Source of the DNA: an uncultured Ectothiorhodospiraceae bacterium
GTDB taxonomy: Bacteria; Pseudomonadota; Gammaproteobacteria; UBA6429; Thiohalophilaceae
Reading direction: 5' to 3'
Assembly: GCA_947259575.1 (NCBI GenBank)
Contig: CAMYMU010000031.1
Location: 1-57,127 of the forward strand
DNA length: 57,127 bases
Shown here one piece after another: positions 35,461 to 43,930 of this stretch; position 1 is the first letter of the stretch; each line of letters starts with the position of its first letter. Under the pieces are notes generated by a model, which worked only from the letters and a program-made list of their open reading frames with translations, had not been told where the DNA came from and ran no database searches. The position numbers and the translations under genes were made by a program.

Positions 35461-36789
35461 ATGAATTATTTACGTTCTGTAAAATATATATCCATATCTG
35501 CACTGGCTGTATTTATGTCGGGTTGTGTTAGCACAATGCCGATCCTGGGTGGCGGCTCGGGCAGTTCCGTTTCAGGTGGGGCAGCAGGCGCAACCAGCGC
35601 CAATAAAAACGAGAGCCTGGAATCCTGTGATAAAACATTAGGTACAGTGTCTATATTTGAGGATCAAAGCCTTCCCTGGTGGAACTACTACTATCGCCAT
35701 TACAGAAGTCTAGGATCAACCGTACCAGTAATTCGTACCATGGTCCAACAGTCAAACTGTTTCGTTATTGTCGAACGCGGTGCTGCCATGAAAGCCATGC
35801 AGCGAGAACGTCAACTGATGAATTCCGGCGAACTGCGTGACAACAGTAATTTCGGTAAGGGTCAGATTGCCGCAGCGGATTACACCTTAAGTCCATCGGT
35901 TAATTTCAAAGAAAGCAGTATGGGAAGTATTTCAGGGGCTGCGAGACGCCTCTTGCCTGGTAGCCTGTTTGGTGGTGGATCGGTTGGTGCCAAGAACAAT
36001 CAAGCGGAAACGACTTTATTACTAATTGATAATCGTTCGAGTGTGCAGGTATCCTCATCGATCGGTAGCGCCCAGAATTACGATTTTAGCTTCAGGGGCT
36101 ATTCCTGGGGCGGTAATGGCTGGGGTGGGGCCAGCGGTTATGCAAAGTCAGCCGAAGGTAAAGTGATCATTGCCGCTTTTGTTGACTCATATAATCAGAT
36201 GGTCAAGGCTTTACGTAATTACAAACCGCAACGCGTCAAAGGTGGTCTAGGTACAGGCGGAGCACTTGAAGTGGATGGGCAGAAGAAGGCGAAACCACAA
36301 CCAAAACCACAGTCGCGCAGACAGACATCAACACAAACTGTTGCCGTCTCAAGTGGAGGAAATGTAAACGTACGTGGTAACCGCTCGGTAAATGTCCAGG
36401 TTGATGCCTACGATGAGCAGGCATTAAACGATTATTACCGGGCATTGAAAAAGGCGGTTGAACATCTATCAAAATATTCATCCATGACCCCACAGCAGGT
36501 CAATGCCATTAGCCAACAGTCTGGGATGGGTATCGATCTCTGGACCCTGTTATGGTCACCTAGCTTTGCCGGCGATTTTGAGACATCTAAGATTGAGCTT
36601 GAATCATGGCCGCTAGCGGCAAGGCAAGAGGGATGGAATATCCTGGGTAAAAAAATCAAAAAATACAACAAGCTTTTTTATAAGCACCGCAAGACTCTTT
36701 TAGCAAGCGATGAACTTCGAAAAGATGTCAGGCAGCGACTGAATGATATTGAATTGGTTACCGAAAAAAGTCTCTTTGCAGAAAATTAA
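35461..36789 (+). CDS. CsgG-like outer-membrane lipoprotein
   Basis: The 442-residue product has a lipobox (FMSGC, Cys22) and a low-complexity Gly/Ser linker to about 48. A CsgG-type domain follows (about 55-260), with an opening GTVSIFEDQSL strand, a CFVIVERGAAMKAMQRERQL helix and an AADYTLSPSVNFKES strand. A Lys/Gln/Pro-rich spacer (about 275-300) and a C-terminal helical domain follow. CsgG forms an outer-membrane export pore for curli; this protein is longer and has no curli genes beside it. AAAGAGGA precedes the ATG. It is the last gene of the sigma/CHAT cluster and could be a secretion pore or envelope sensor for it. Confidence 0.82.
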   Translation: MNYLRSVKYISISALAVFMSGCVSTMPILGGGSGSSVSGGAAGATSANKNESLESCDKTLGTVSIFEDQSLPWWNYYYRHYRSLGSTVPVIRTMVQQSNCFVIVERGAAMKAMQRERQLMNSGELRDNSNFGKGQIAAADYTLSPSVNFKESSMGSISGAARRLLPGSLFGGGSVGAKNNQAETTLLLIDNRSSVQVSSSIGSAQNYDFSFRGYSWGGNGWGGASGYAKSAEGKVIIAAFVDSYNQMVKALRNYKPQRVKGGLGTGGALEVDGQKKAKPQPKPQSRRQTSTQTVAVSSGGNVNVRGNRSVNVQVDAYDEQALNDYYRALKKAVEHLSKYSSMTPQQVNAISQQSGMGIDLWTLLWSPSFAGDFETSKIELESWPLAARQEGWNILGKKIKKYNKLFYKHRKTLLASDELRKDVRQRLNDIELVTEKSLFAEN

Positions 36790-36811
36790 GCTCATATTTT
36801 TGTAACTTTTA

Positions 36812-36840
36812 AAAAGGCCAGTGATTTTCACTGGCCTTTT
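36812..36840 (+). terminator. Rho-independent terminator after the CsgG-like gene
   Basis: AAAAGGCCAGTGA pairs with TCACTGGCCTTTT over 13 bases with a three-base loop. It ends the sigma/CHAT/CsgG cluster and, being nearly symmetrical, could also work on the opposite strand. Confidence 0.85.
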
Positions 36841-36948
36841 ACGTTTCAGTGAACGCATTCGAGTTTGATCCAGTTAACACTTTCCTATCTTGATACGTTT
36901 TAGCATTGATTCCGGTGTGGATTCAGCCATCAAAGTAAAATCTCTTAC

Positions 36949-37149
36949 TTAGTCATCACTATCATTACTCGTCAGGCTTTCGCTTGGTGTAACTTCAGTC
37001 GTCATCGATACTTGAGCCTGCACATCATTGTCATCGGTGTTCTCAGGTAAGACAATTGCTGTGGTGGTGGCGCCAATCAGCAAGATAATCATGCTGATAC
37101 CTAGATCAAAGAAACCACGCTGTTTCTGTTCATGGGTTAGTTTTTTCAT
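36949..37149 (-). CDS. Small single-pass membrane protein
   Basis: This is a 66-residue protein with a basic N-terminus (MKKLTHEQKQRGFFDLG), one transmembrane helix (about 18-35) and an acidic Ser/Thr/Asp-rich tail. AGGAGAGGG six bases upstream fixes the start at 37149. Family unknown. Confidence 0.65.
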   Translation of the reverse strand: MKKLTHEQKQRGFFDLGISMIILLIGATTTAIVLPENTDDNDVQAQVSMTTEVTPSESLTSNDSDD

Positions 37150-37331
37150 GCTCCCTCTCCTTTGTTGATGTACAGCGATCGTACTTAGGAGAGGCTTATG
37201 AGATCTGTGTAAAATTACCGTGATTTTGGTGAACAATACCCTAAAATTCGAGTCAGCAAATAGAGTTAGAGTCATACTAGGGGATAACGCTAAAATGCCC
37301 TAATTATAATAATGTTGATGGATACAGGCCT

Positions 37332-38273
37332 ATGAAAAATCAATACAATCAGTCCCGCCGTCGCTTTATGCAGTTTCTTGCCCTGGGTATGAGCGGGAGT
37401 GTAGGTGGGTTGTTCAATCCACGGTTTTCTCAGGCCAACTCTACCTTGATAAGCAAACCCATTCCTTCCAGTAATGAGCCAATTCCAGTTATCGGGCTGG
37501 GGAGTTCACGAACATTCAATGTGGGTGATGACCCCGTCGCATTGGATAATGTGGCCAAGGTTATGCAGCACTTTTTCAATGCCGGCGGCAGAATGATTGA
37601 TTCATCTCCCATGTACGGCTCATCACAACCCGCCATTGGATATGGTCTTAATAAAATAGCCAAAACTAAAGATGTATTTGCAGTAGATAAAGTCTGGACC
37701 TGGGATGCAGAGATGGGCACGGAGCAGATGGAACAATCAAGACAGTACTGGAATATTGATGCCTTCGATTTGATGCAGGTACATAACCTGGTTGAGTGGG
37801 AACATCACCTGGAAACCCTGTATGAGATGAAACAGCAAGGGAAGATACGCTATGTTGGCATTACCACTTCCCATGGTCGTCGCCATGATGAACTTGAAGA
37901 CATCATGAAAACGGAACCACTCGATTTTGTGCAGTTTAGTTACAATATTGTTGACCGTGAGGCCGAGCGTAGATTATTGACTCTTGCAAAAAAACGCGGC
38001 ATCGCCGTGATCATAAACCGGCCATTCCAACGCGGGGATTTAATCGATGAACTGGAAGGCAAACCCCTGCCTAAATGGGCTAAAGATATCGATTGTAAAA
38101 ACTGGCCACAATTTTTACTAAAGTTTGTCGTCTCGCATCCAGCGGTCACATGTGCTATTCCTGCCACCTCACAGCTTGAACATGTTAAAGAAAACATGGC
38201 GGCCTGTTATGGTGCCTTACCAGATAAGGCAATGCGAACGCGCATGATTGACTATGTCGAAAAAATTATTTGA
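37332..38273 (+). CDS. Tat-exported aldo/keto reductase
   Basis: The 313-residue protein begins with a twin-arginine signal (SRRRFMQFLALG, residues 8-19), implying export in folded form with bound cofactor. The aldo/keto reductase barrel follows: IDSSPMYGSSQ (Asp and Tyr of the catalytic set), DKVWTW, LMQVHN and VGITTSHGRR. The usual active-site Lys (YATK in many members) corresponds to the DKVW segment. Several related Tat-dependent reductases are known in proteobacteria, with unknown substrates. It is followed 36 bases later by the DUF6064-like membrane gene. Confidence 0.85.
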   Translation: MKNQYNQSRRRFMQFLALGMSGSVGGLFNPRFSQANSTLISKPIPSSNEPIPVIGLGSSRTFNVGDDPVALDNVAKVMQHFFNAGGRMIDSSPMYGSSQPAIGYGLNKIAKTKDVFAVDKVWTWDAEMGTEQMEQSRQYWNIDAFDLMQVHNLVEWEHHLETLYEMKQQGKIRYVGITTSHGRRHDELEDIMKTEPLDFVQFSYNIVDREAERRLLTLAKKRGIAVIINRPFQRGDLIDELEGKPLPKWAKDIDCKNWPQFLLKFVVSHPAVTCAIPATSQLEHVKENMAACYGALPDKAMRTRMIDYVEKII

Positions 38274-38308
38274 TCTAGATTGATGTTAATGAGAGCGACA
38301 GAATTATA

Positions 38309-38893
38309 ATGGGTGAAATGACAAGCTATCGTCTCTCCGATTTTATTCTGTTCTCGCAAGCAACCTATTTTCGACAATTCGAGCTTTATAACCAGGCGAT
38401 CTGGCCACTACATTTAGTCGCAATATTATTCTCGTGTGTGATTATTTTTGCACTTTGGAAAAAACCAGCCTGGGCGGGTCGAATTATTGCAGGCTTACTG
38501 GTGGTGAGCTGGTGTTGGGTAGCTTGGGCCTTTTTATATGAACGTTTTTATAAAATTCACCTCGTGGCTAACTGGTACGCAATGGGTTTTATTCTGCAAG
38601 CAGGATTGCTCACTTGGTATGGTGTTATAAAAAACCAGCTAAATACTTTCGTAACAAGCCAGTCAAAAACCTTTATTGGCTCAGGCTTATTATTTATCAC
38701 ATTCATACTTTACCCGCTTATCCCTTTTATGAGTGGACGTAGTTGGCTGCAATTTGAAATGTTTAGTCTTGCGCCTGACCCAACTGCTTTAGCGACACTT
38801 GCTATTCTATTTATATATAAATCTCCTAAACTGTTATATGTCGTTCCGCTCATATGGGTTTTGATAAGTGGTGTAACGTTATTGAGCATGTGA
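38309..38893 (+). CDS. DUF6064-like membrane protein
   Basis: The 194-residue protein has about six transmembrane segments. It shows the landmarks ALWKKPAWAGRIIAGLLVVSWCW, YERFYKIH and SGRSWLQFEMFSLAPDPTALATLAIL, which are characteristic of the DUF6064 family. Function unknown. It probably forms an operon with the preceding aldo/keto reductase. Confidence 0.8.
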   Translation: MGEMTSYRLSDFILFSQATYFRQFELYNQAIWPLHLVAILFSCVIIFALWKKPAWAGRIIAGLLVVSWCWVAWAFLYERFYKIHLVANWYAMGFILQAGLLTWYGVIKNQLNTFVTSQSKTFIGSGLLFITFILYPLIPFMSGRSWLQFEMFSLAPDPTALATLAILFIYKSPKLLYVVPLIWVLISGVTLLSM

Positions 38894-39026
38894 ACGTCGC
38901 TGTGGCCTATCAACCTTACAAGTTTAAAAGACGTGACTGGGCCTCGTGGGCTCTGTGGATGTCTAGTCTTCCACTGTAATACATATTAAGCGTCAGTAAA
39001 AAATTACTGACAAGCTTATATTTTCA

Positions 39027-39067
39027 AAAAGCCGGTCTTTCAAATCTATTGAAAGGTCGGCTTTTCT
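39027..39067. terminator. Bidirectional rho-independent terminator
   Basis: AAAAGCCGGTCTTTCAA pairs, with two mismatches or G-U pairs, with TTGAAAGGTCGGCTTTT. A-runs and T-runs flank both sides. It serves the plus-strand membrane gene and the converging PilU-like gene. Confidence 0.8.
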
Positions 39068-39076
39068 ATTTGGTGT

Positions 39077-40582
39077 CTACCCAAAATCAACGCCAGTTGA
39101 ACTGAATCCGCCACTATCACCACCAAGGTTAACCTTGAGTTTGAAGTGGTCGGGTTCATCTGCATGATTAAGCGCTTCTTGCATAGTGATCTTATTGGCC
39201 TTGAATAAGCGCAACATGTCATTGTCGAAAGAATGCAGAGGGCTTTCTGGTGGTGCTTTTTCTAGAACTTCTTTGAGTTTGTGTGTAGTGCCGTCATGAA
39301 TGATTTTTTTCACTTGAGGTTCACTCATTAATACTTCCGTCGCGGGTACCCGTTTTTTGTTGACATCAATCAGCAGACGTTGGCAGACAATCGCACGCAG
39401 GTTCATAGAGAGATCCTGTAGTAGTTGGTCGCGATTGTTTTCCGGGTACATATTAATGATACGTTCCATACACTGAATGGTGTTGGTTGCATGTAAGGTA
39501 GCAATACAAAGGTGGCCGGTATCTGCATAAGAGAGGGCTTGTTGCATCGTTTCCACATCACGGATCTCACCAATCATAATAACATCGGGTGCTTCACGCA
39601 TAGCACGACGCAGTGCTTCCTTGAATGATTTGGTGTCCAGGCCGACTTCTCGCTGATTCACAATCGACTTCTTGTGATCGTGGATAAATTCGATGGGATC
39701 TTCGATTGTGAGGATGTGCCCGGATCGTCTCGAATTACGGTAATCAATCATCGATGCCACGGTGGTAGATTTACCCGTTCCCGTTGCACCGGCGATGATG
39801 ATCAGTCCTCGTGGTTCCATGATTAAACTTTCGATCGATGAGGGGAGTTGAAGATCGGAAACTGTCGGAATTTGCGCCTTGATTTGGCGAATAACGATAG
39901 CCACTTCTCCACGTTGGCGGAACACGTTGATTCGGAAACGACCGACGTTGTCCAGGGTAAATGCAGTATCGAGTTCCATTTCCTCTTCAAATTCTGCCAC
40001 TTGTTTTTCGTTGAGAATGCCTGGCAAAATGTCATTGACCGCACCCTTTGGCAGCACGTTGTTGCCGATACTCAGAGTAATACCTTCGATTTTGATCTGT
40101 ACCTTGGCACCGCAGGTAAAATACATATCTGAGCCATCACGTTCTACCATCAATTTGAGGTAAGGGGTGATATCGATAAATGGGCGTGTTGCAGGTTTTG
40201 TTGGTTCTGCTGATTGAGCCAGGGAATTTGTTGAGTCCTGTGCTGGAATCGGCCCCTTTGAAGCAGCTGTGGGCAATTCTGTGGGCTGGGCCGTGTCCTG
40301 CGGTTGGGGAGCCATCATGGTTTCCTGATTAGCCGGACTATTTTCAGGTCCCTCTGCGCCTGAAACTTGTGCACTCGATATTTGCTCTGGCACAGGTGGG
40401 GCATCTGATTCACTCGATTCTGGTGAATTATCTATGGTTTCGGCCTCAGGCTCAGGGGAGGCTGACTCAGTTTGCGGGCCTATATTAGCGGCCACTGCTT
40501 CTGGATTATCGGTTTCTGCCATGCTCGACTCTTCAATTGTTGTTATATCGGCCGCTGCTTTATTTGTATCTGGACTCATCAT
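39077..40582 (-). CDS. PilU-like type IV pilus retraction ATPase with long acidic N-terminal extension
   Basis: The 501-residue product has a normal PilT/PilU core from about residue 137 onward: an N2-type domain (GSDMYFTCGAKVQIKIEG), Walker A (GATGTGKST), an Asp box (TIEDPIEFIH), Walker B with RRAMREAPDVIMIGEIRD, and a His box (CIATLHATNT). The C-terminus lacks the PilT AIRNLI motif and fits PilU. The first 135 residues are a low-complexity Glu/Pro/Ser/Gln-rich extension absent from standard PilU (about 370-380 residues). No pilT or other pilus gene is nearby. An ATG at 40579 is equally possible. Confidence 0.87.
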   Translation of the reverse strand: MMSPDTNKAAADITTIEESSMAETDNPEAVAANIGPQTESASPEPEAETIDNSPESSESDAPPVPEQISSAQVSGAEGPENSPANQETMMAPQPQDTAQPTELPTAASKGPIPAQDSTNSLAQSAEPTKPATRPFIDITPYLKLMVERDGSDMYFTCGAKVQIKIEGITLSIGNNVLPKGAVNDILPGILNEKQVAEFEEEMELDTAFTLDNVGRFRINVFRQRGEVAIVIRQIKAQIPTVSDLQLPSSIESLIMEPRGLIIIAGATGTGKSTTVASMIDYRNSRRSGHILTIEDPIEFIHDHKKSIVNQREVGLDTKSFKEALRRAMREAPDVIMIGEIRDVETMQQALSYADTGHLCIATLHATNTIQCMERIINMYPENNRDQLLQDLSMNLRAIVCQRLLIDVNKKRVPATEVLMSEPQVKKIIHDGTTHKLKEVLEKAPPESPLHSFDNDMLRLFKANKITMQEALNHADEPDHFKLKVNLGGDSGGFSSTGVDFG

Positions 40583-41172
40583 AATAACCACGCGTTAGGC
40601 TTGACCAGCGAATTTTGGGGAAAATGTGAAATTCACCGCATCTATATATTAATAGGTTGTACCGTTTGTATCGGCAGATAGCCCAGGGTTCTAGACCTGT
40701 AATCGTGACTTGGATCGCATATAACGTACCTAGTCTAGCCATCGATTTAGTGCTACGCATATCCCAGGATCTTCTGACCCAGTAACCGCGATATTGTTGA
40801 CTTACTGGTTGTATTTTACAGCTATGGCATGTGTGTCTGATGGTGAGGATTATTTCTGTCCAGCCAATTTTAGACAATCGATTTCTGATTATGCAGGTGT
40901 AAGTGAAACGCTTAAATGATATGTAGGTTAGAAGAGGCTGTCTGAAATCGAGTATATATATTAAATTTTTCGAGGAATTGTAGTGGGTTTAGATTTGTTG
41001 CCTCAACTAAACACATATCTCAAATAAGCGAACAAAGATGCGAAGTCCTGATTAAAGGTGATTAATATTTAACCGATAATCATCTATGTAATAGGTTATT
41101 AATCATGCATACTAAAAAGCGATAATCGAAAATTAAAATATTAATCTTGTTACAGGCACAAAAGGACACACT
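40583..41172. other. 590-base region without a recognisable gene
   Basis: Neither strand has a protein-like frame with a good start. The region contains short imperfect inverted repeats (for example GATTAAT at 41060 and ATTAATC at 41098) and is AT-rich toward the downstream lipoprotein pseudogene, as a promoter would be. I see no tRNA or known RNA structure. Confidence 0.4.
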
Positions 41173-41751
41173 ATGCGTTTTCTAATTTTTCTTACAATTA
41201 TGATAATGATGACTTCCGGTTGCACGACTTTCCGCAATATAGAAGATTAGGTCTCAACACTGAAAGCTGACATGATTGGCGGTGGTGATTACGAAGGAAA
41301 GAAAGTTAAAGTCAAATATGTCAACTCTGCTGTATTTGATAAGACGCTTGCCATGCTAGCGTTAAAAAATGCTGGGGTAGTTGATGTTGAGATCAGTAAG
41401 GGCATGTCAATTAACGAAATACCTAAACGACTGGATGATATCTTTGTAGCAGCAGTTGATAATGGTGCTGACTTTAACCTGATAGATGAAAGAGATGAAG
41501 AAAAGTCGTGAGGCATAGGTGCGATCATGGCTCTGGTTAGCATCTATTCAAACTACCGAAAGGTTAGAGATACCTATCGCAATTATATTGATGACCGTGC
41601 CCAAGCGAAGTTAGGTAATTACATTATTGACGTTTTTTACAATGATGAAAGTGGTGACATTTCTCATATTAAATTCTCTCACCGACTATTAAGTGAACGA
41701 GACCAGGATTCTGCACAAAATGAGAATGTAAATAACCCAGCAGACTCTTAA
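41173..41751 (+). pseudogene. Lipoprotein gene interrupted by in-frame TAG and TGA
   Basis: The ATG at 41173 (AAAGGA upstream) encodes a lipoprotein signal with a TSGC lipobox. TAG interrupts it at 41248, and the same frame then continues 86 codons to TGA at 41509. Without any shift it continues through an ATG at 41527 to TAA at 41749-41751. The three open pieces together give about 190 residues, with a cytosine-poor but protein-like composition (KVKVKYVNSAVF, LGNYIIDVFYNDE). The simplest reading is a decayed lipoprotein gene with two nonsense mutations. The alternative is three genuine small genes starting at 41173, 41272 and 41527; only the first has a good ribosome site. Confidence 0.6.
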
Positions 41752-41965
41752 CTAGTCAACTAGAAAGCAAGTTGATTTAAAAAGATAAAAATGGAAGCAG
41801 AGAACACTCTGATCTGTTGCTCGATATAAATGTCCTCTGAATCTCATCTTCTCCGGGGATACGCTTGATACGGGTGCGAAATTAATGGCCAGATGACCTG
41901 GGTTTCATCTAGCTACATAAAGCTTTTTACGTAATGCAAAAATCCTATAGCGATAGATTAAATAG

Positions 41966-42000
41966 TAAAACAGGGGGAGCAAGCCGCTGACCCTGTTTTA
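41966..42000. terminator. Inverted repeat, probable bidirectional terminator
   Basis: TAAAACAGGG pairs perfectly with CCCTGTTTTA across a 15-base loop. It lies just beyond the stop of the minus-strand basic protein gene and may also stop transcription from the left. Confidence 0.65.
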
Positions 42001-42017
42001 GTCCTTAGCATAAAGTA

Positions 42018-42422
42018 TTAATAATGATGGCGAGCATATTGAACGCGATTATTATGCTTTAATCGATAAATACGTTGGCTAGCGCGGTTTAGTTTGTTTT
42101 TTAGCTCGCTGAACTCATAGCGATCAAGATAACCATCATACATAAAACTGCGTGCGAGACGTGAAATACGTCGCTGTTGTTTACGTAATCGTTTTGCTTC
42201 TTTTCGTGTCAGCTCTCCACTGGCAATACCATCGCGGATGCGAAAACGTTGATTTACAAGACGTTGTTCTATGCGATTGGCACGATTGCGGAATTGTTTA
42301 TTCCCCTGATAGTGTTCTATGCGATCAGCTCGACTGTATTCATGTGTGTCATGATCGGCTTGTGCTGGCACCGAGATTACGCCTAGGGTAGCTATTGATA
42401 ATAGCGCTATTGTCTTTTTCAT
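42018..42422 (-). CDS. Small basic periplasmic protein
   Basis: The product has 134 residues, with a signal peptide cleaved after VPAQAD. A helical, Arg-rich chain follows, with RANRIEQRLVNQRFRIRDGIASGELTRKEAKRLRKQQ. This pattern (NxRIxxGxxSGxLTxxEAxRL) occurs in a widespread family of small exported proteobacterial proteins with unknown function. An EF-hand-like DGYLDRYEFSEL lies near residue 100. GAGGAA supports the ATG at 42422. Confidence 0.75.
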   Translation of the reverse strand: MKKTIALLSIATLGVISVPAQADHDTHEYSRADRIEHYQGNKQFRNRANRIEQRLVNQRFRIRDGIASGELTRKEAKRLRKQQRRISRLARSFMYDGYLDRYEFSELKNKLNRASQRIYRLKHNNRVQYARHHY

Positions 42423-42577
42423 GTCGGTTTCCTCTTGTTGCTTATGAAATTGTGTCTTCTTGAGCACAAATATATGCGAGGTAGGCTGAATCTATGCTGA
42501 ATTCACACTGAATGTAAACTGAACAAAACGATCTGAAGTTAGTTGGTGAATATTTTGGGTGCGAGAGTTTTAACAAA

Positions 42578-42605
42578 AAAAAGGGTCAGCAAGCTGACCC
42601 TTTTT
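42578..42605. terminator. Rho-independent terminator
   Basis: AAAAAAGGGTCAG and CTGACCCTTTTT form a strong stem around a CAAG loop with A and T runs on the two sides. It lies 25 bases beyond the stop of the minus-strand lipoprotein gene. Confidence 0.85.
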
Positions 42606-42629
42606 GGTTTGAGTGTTTCTTTAAGCGTG

Positions 42630-43229
42630 CTACTTAGAGACTCCATCTTCTGGGTTTAAAGTGCGCTCTGCAATTTGCTCAGGTGTTTTAGTCTGAAAGC
42701 GCGCCCAGTACTCTTTATATACTTCCTCAAGCTCTGGCTTTTTTTCTGCAAACCAGGAAGCGGTGTCCGGACCGGGGATTACTAAGTCAGTATCACTGAC
42801 CCATTCTTTAAATTCAGGCATTGCCATATTGTATTTACTGGTGCTATGACGTACCGGGGTAGGAGCGAAGCCACCTGTGCCCCAATTAGGGCGGACAATC
42901 ACATAATAAGTTTTACCGGCTTCTACATTGGCCAGCATGAAATCAGCCGCTATGCCATAGGCCATAAACTCTTTTTTGCCTGGAGTCGTTTCATAAGCAA
43001 TTTTGTCGCCCATCGCCAGGTTGCCAACGAATTTTAAATCGCCTTTTGTGGTCTCAAGCATTTCAACACCAATCGCGCCGGCAACAAATGAAGTGCGCAT
43101 AAATACGATGGTGGCCTTACCGCTAGACGGTGGTTTAATCTGTTGTGTAGGGGCCTTCATCATCGTACCCCCACAAGCCCCAAGCCCAAGTGTGACAAGA
43201 ACTAAAAATAGTAATTTAACCTTTCTCAT
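42630..43229 (-). CDS. DUF2846-like lipoprotein
   Basis: This is a 199-residue lipoprotein (lipobox LGAC, Cys19) with a beta-rich central region: ATIVFMRTSFVAGAIGVEM, then a GDKIAYETTPGKKEFMAYG strand pair and GKTYYVIVRPN. This matches the general pattern of DUF2846/peptidase-regulatory-like lipoproteins of unknown function. A helical tail follows. No operon partner. Confidence 0.72.
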   Translation of the reverse strand: MRKVKLLFLVLVTLGLGACGGTMMKAPTQQIKPPSSGKATIVFMRTSFVAGAIGVEMLETTKGDLKFVGNLAMGDKIAYETTPGKKEFMAYGIAADFMLANVEAGKTYYVIVRPNWGTGGFAPTPVRHSTSKYNMAMPEFKEWVSDTDLVIPGPDTASWFAEKKPELEEVYKEYWARFQTKTPEQIAERTLNPEDGVSK

Positions 43230-43369
43230 TATAATAACTCCGATAATGTTTGTTGTAGATTGGTAGTATTATCGTCATAAACTTGGTCTTGGGTCTAATT
43301 ATTTTTTATTCGGATGTGACCTGGTTATTCTTATACTATGTTAAGTAGTCTTACTAAAAAGGGGAAAGT

Positions 43370-43831
43370 ATGAGCACATTAGGGAATATCCTCTGGTTTA
43401 TATTAGGTGGGTTCGTGATGGGATTAAGCTGGTGGCTGGTCAGTTTAATCTGTTTTATTACAATTATTGGGATCCCATGGGGGCGTGCCTGTTTTGTTAT
43501 AGGCAAATTTTCATTTTTCCCTTTCGGCCAGGAAGCCATCGAACGGTCCCTGATTAGTGACGAAAAAGACGTTGGTACGGGGGCGTTTGGTACTATTGGC
43601 AATATCATCTGGTTCATCTTTGCTGGCCTGGAATTGGCTCTTATTCATATTTTTCTAGCAGTGTCATTATTCGTGACCATCATCGGTATACCGTTTGCCA
43701 TCCAGCACGCCAAGCTTGCCGGTGTTGCGATTATGCCGATTGGGAAAGCGATCGTACCTAAAGATGTTGCGGCAGCGGCAAGACAAGCTCATGCCCAAAA
43801 AGTGGCAGCGAAAGCGCAGGACAAAGCTTAG
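43370..43831 (+). CDS. YccF-family inner-membrane protein
   Basis: The 153-residue protein has two copies of the YccF domain (DUF307), at about 3-58 and 72-127, each ending in a TIIGIPW/TIIGIPF motif. This is the normal layout of the family. The C-terminal tail is Ala/Gln/Lys-rich. Function unknown. Confidence 0.88.
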   Translation: MSTLGNILWFILGGFVMGLSWWLVSLICFITIIGIPWGRACFVIGKFSFFPFGQEAIERSLISDEKDVGTGAFGTIGNIIWFIFAGLELALIHIFLAVSLFVTIIGIPFAIQHAKLAGVAIMPIGKAIVPKDVAAAARQAHAQKVAAKAQDKA

Positions 43832-43930
43832 AAAAGCGTCAATAAACTTGGCATGTTGGTCATTTTATGGCAGATTTTACTTATACAAATGAGTTCGAAA
43901 TACTGAATTGTTGAACAGGAGACGCCCCTT

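Noticed and set aside
38270-38290. FNR-like TTGAT-N4-ATTGA near the DUF6064-like gene
   Set aside because: The second half-site differs from ATCAA at two of five positions and overlaps the preceding stop codon region.
40560-40877. 105-codon minus-strand open frame upstream of the PilU-like gene
   Set aside because: Its composition (many Trp, Arg, Cys and Ile in no pattern) is not protein-like, and it overlaps the PilU-like gene start without a ribosome site.
14131-41250. Genome-wide reassignment of TAG as a sense codon
   Set aside because: Several sound genes in the window end in TAG (for example near 43831, 45873, 47018 and 50854), so two in-frame TAG codons are better explained by mutation or error.
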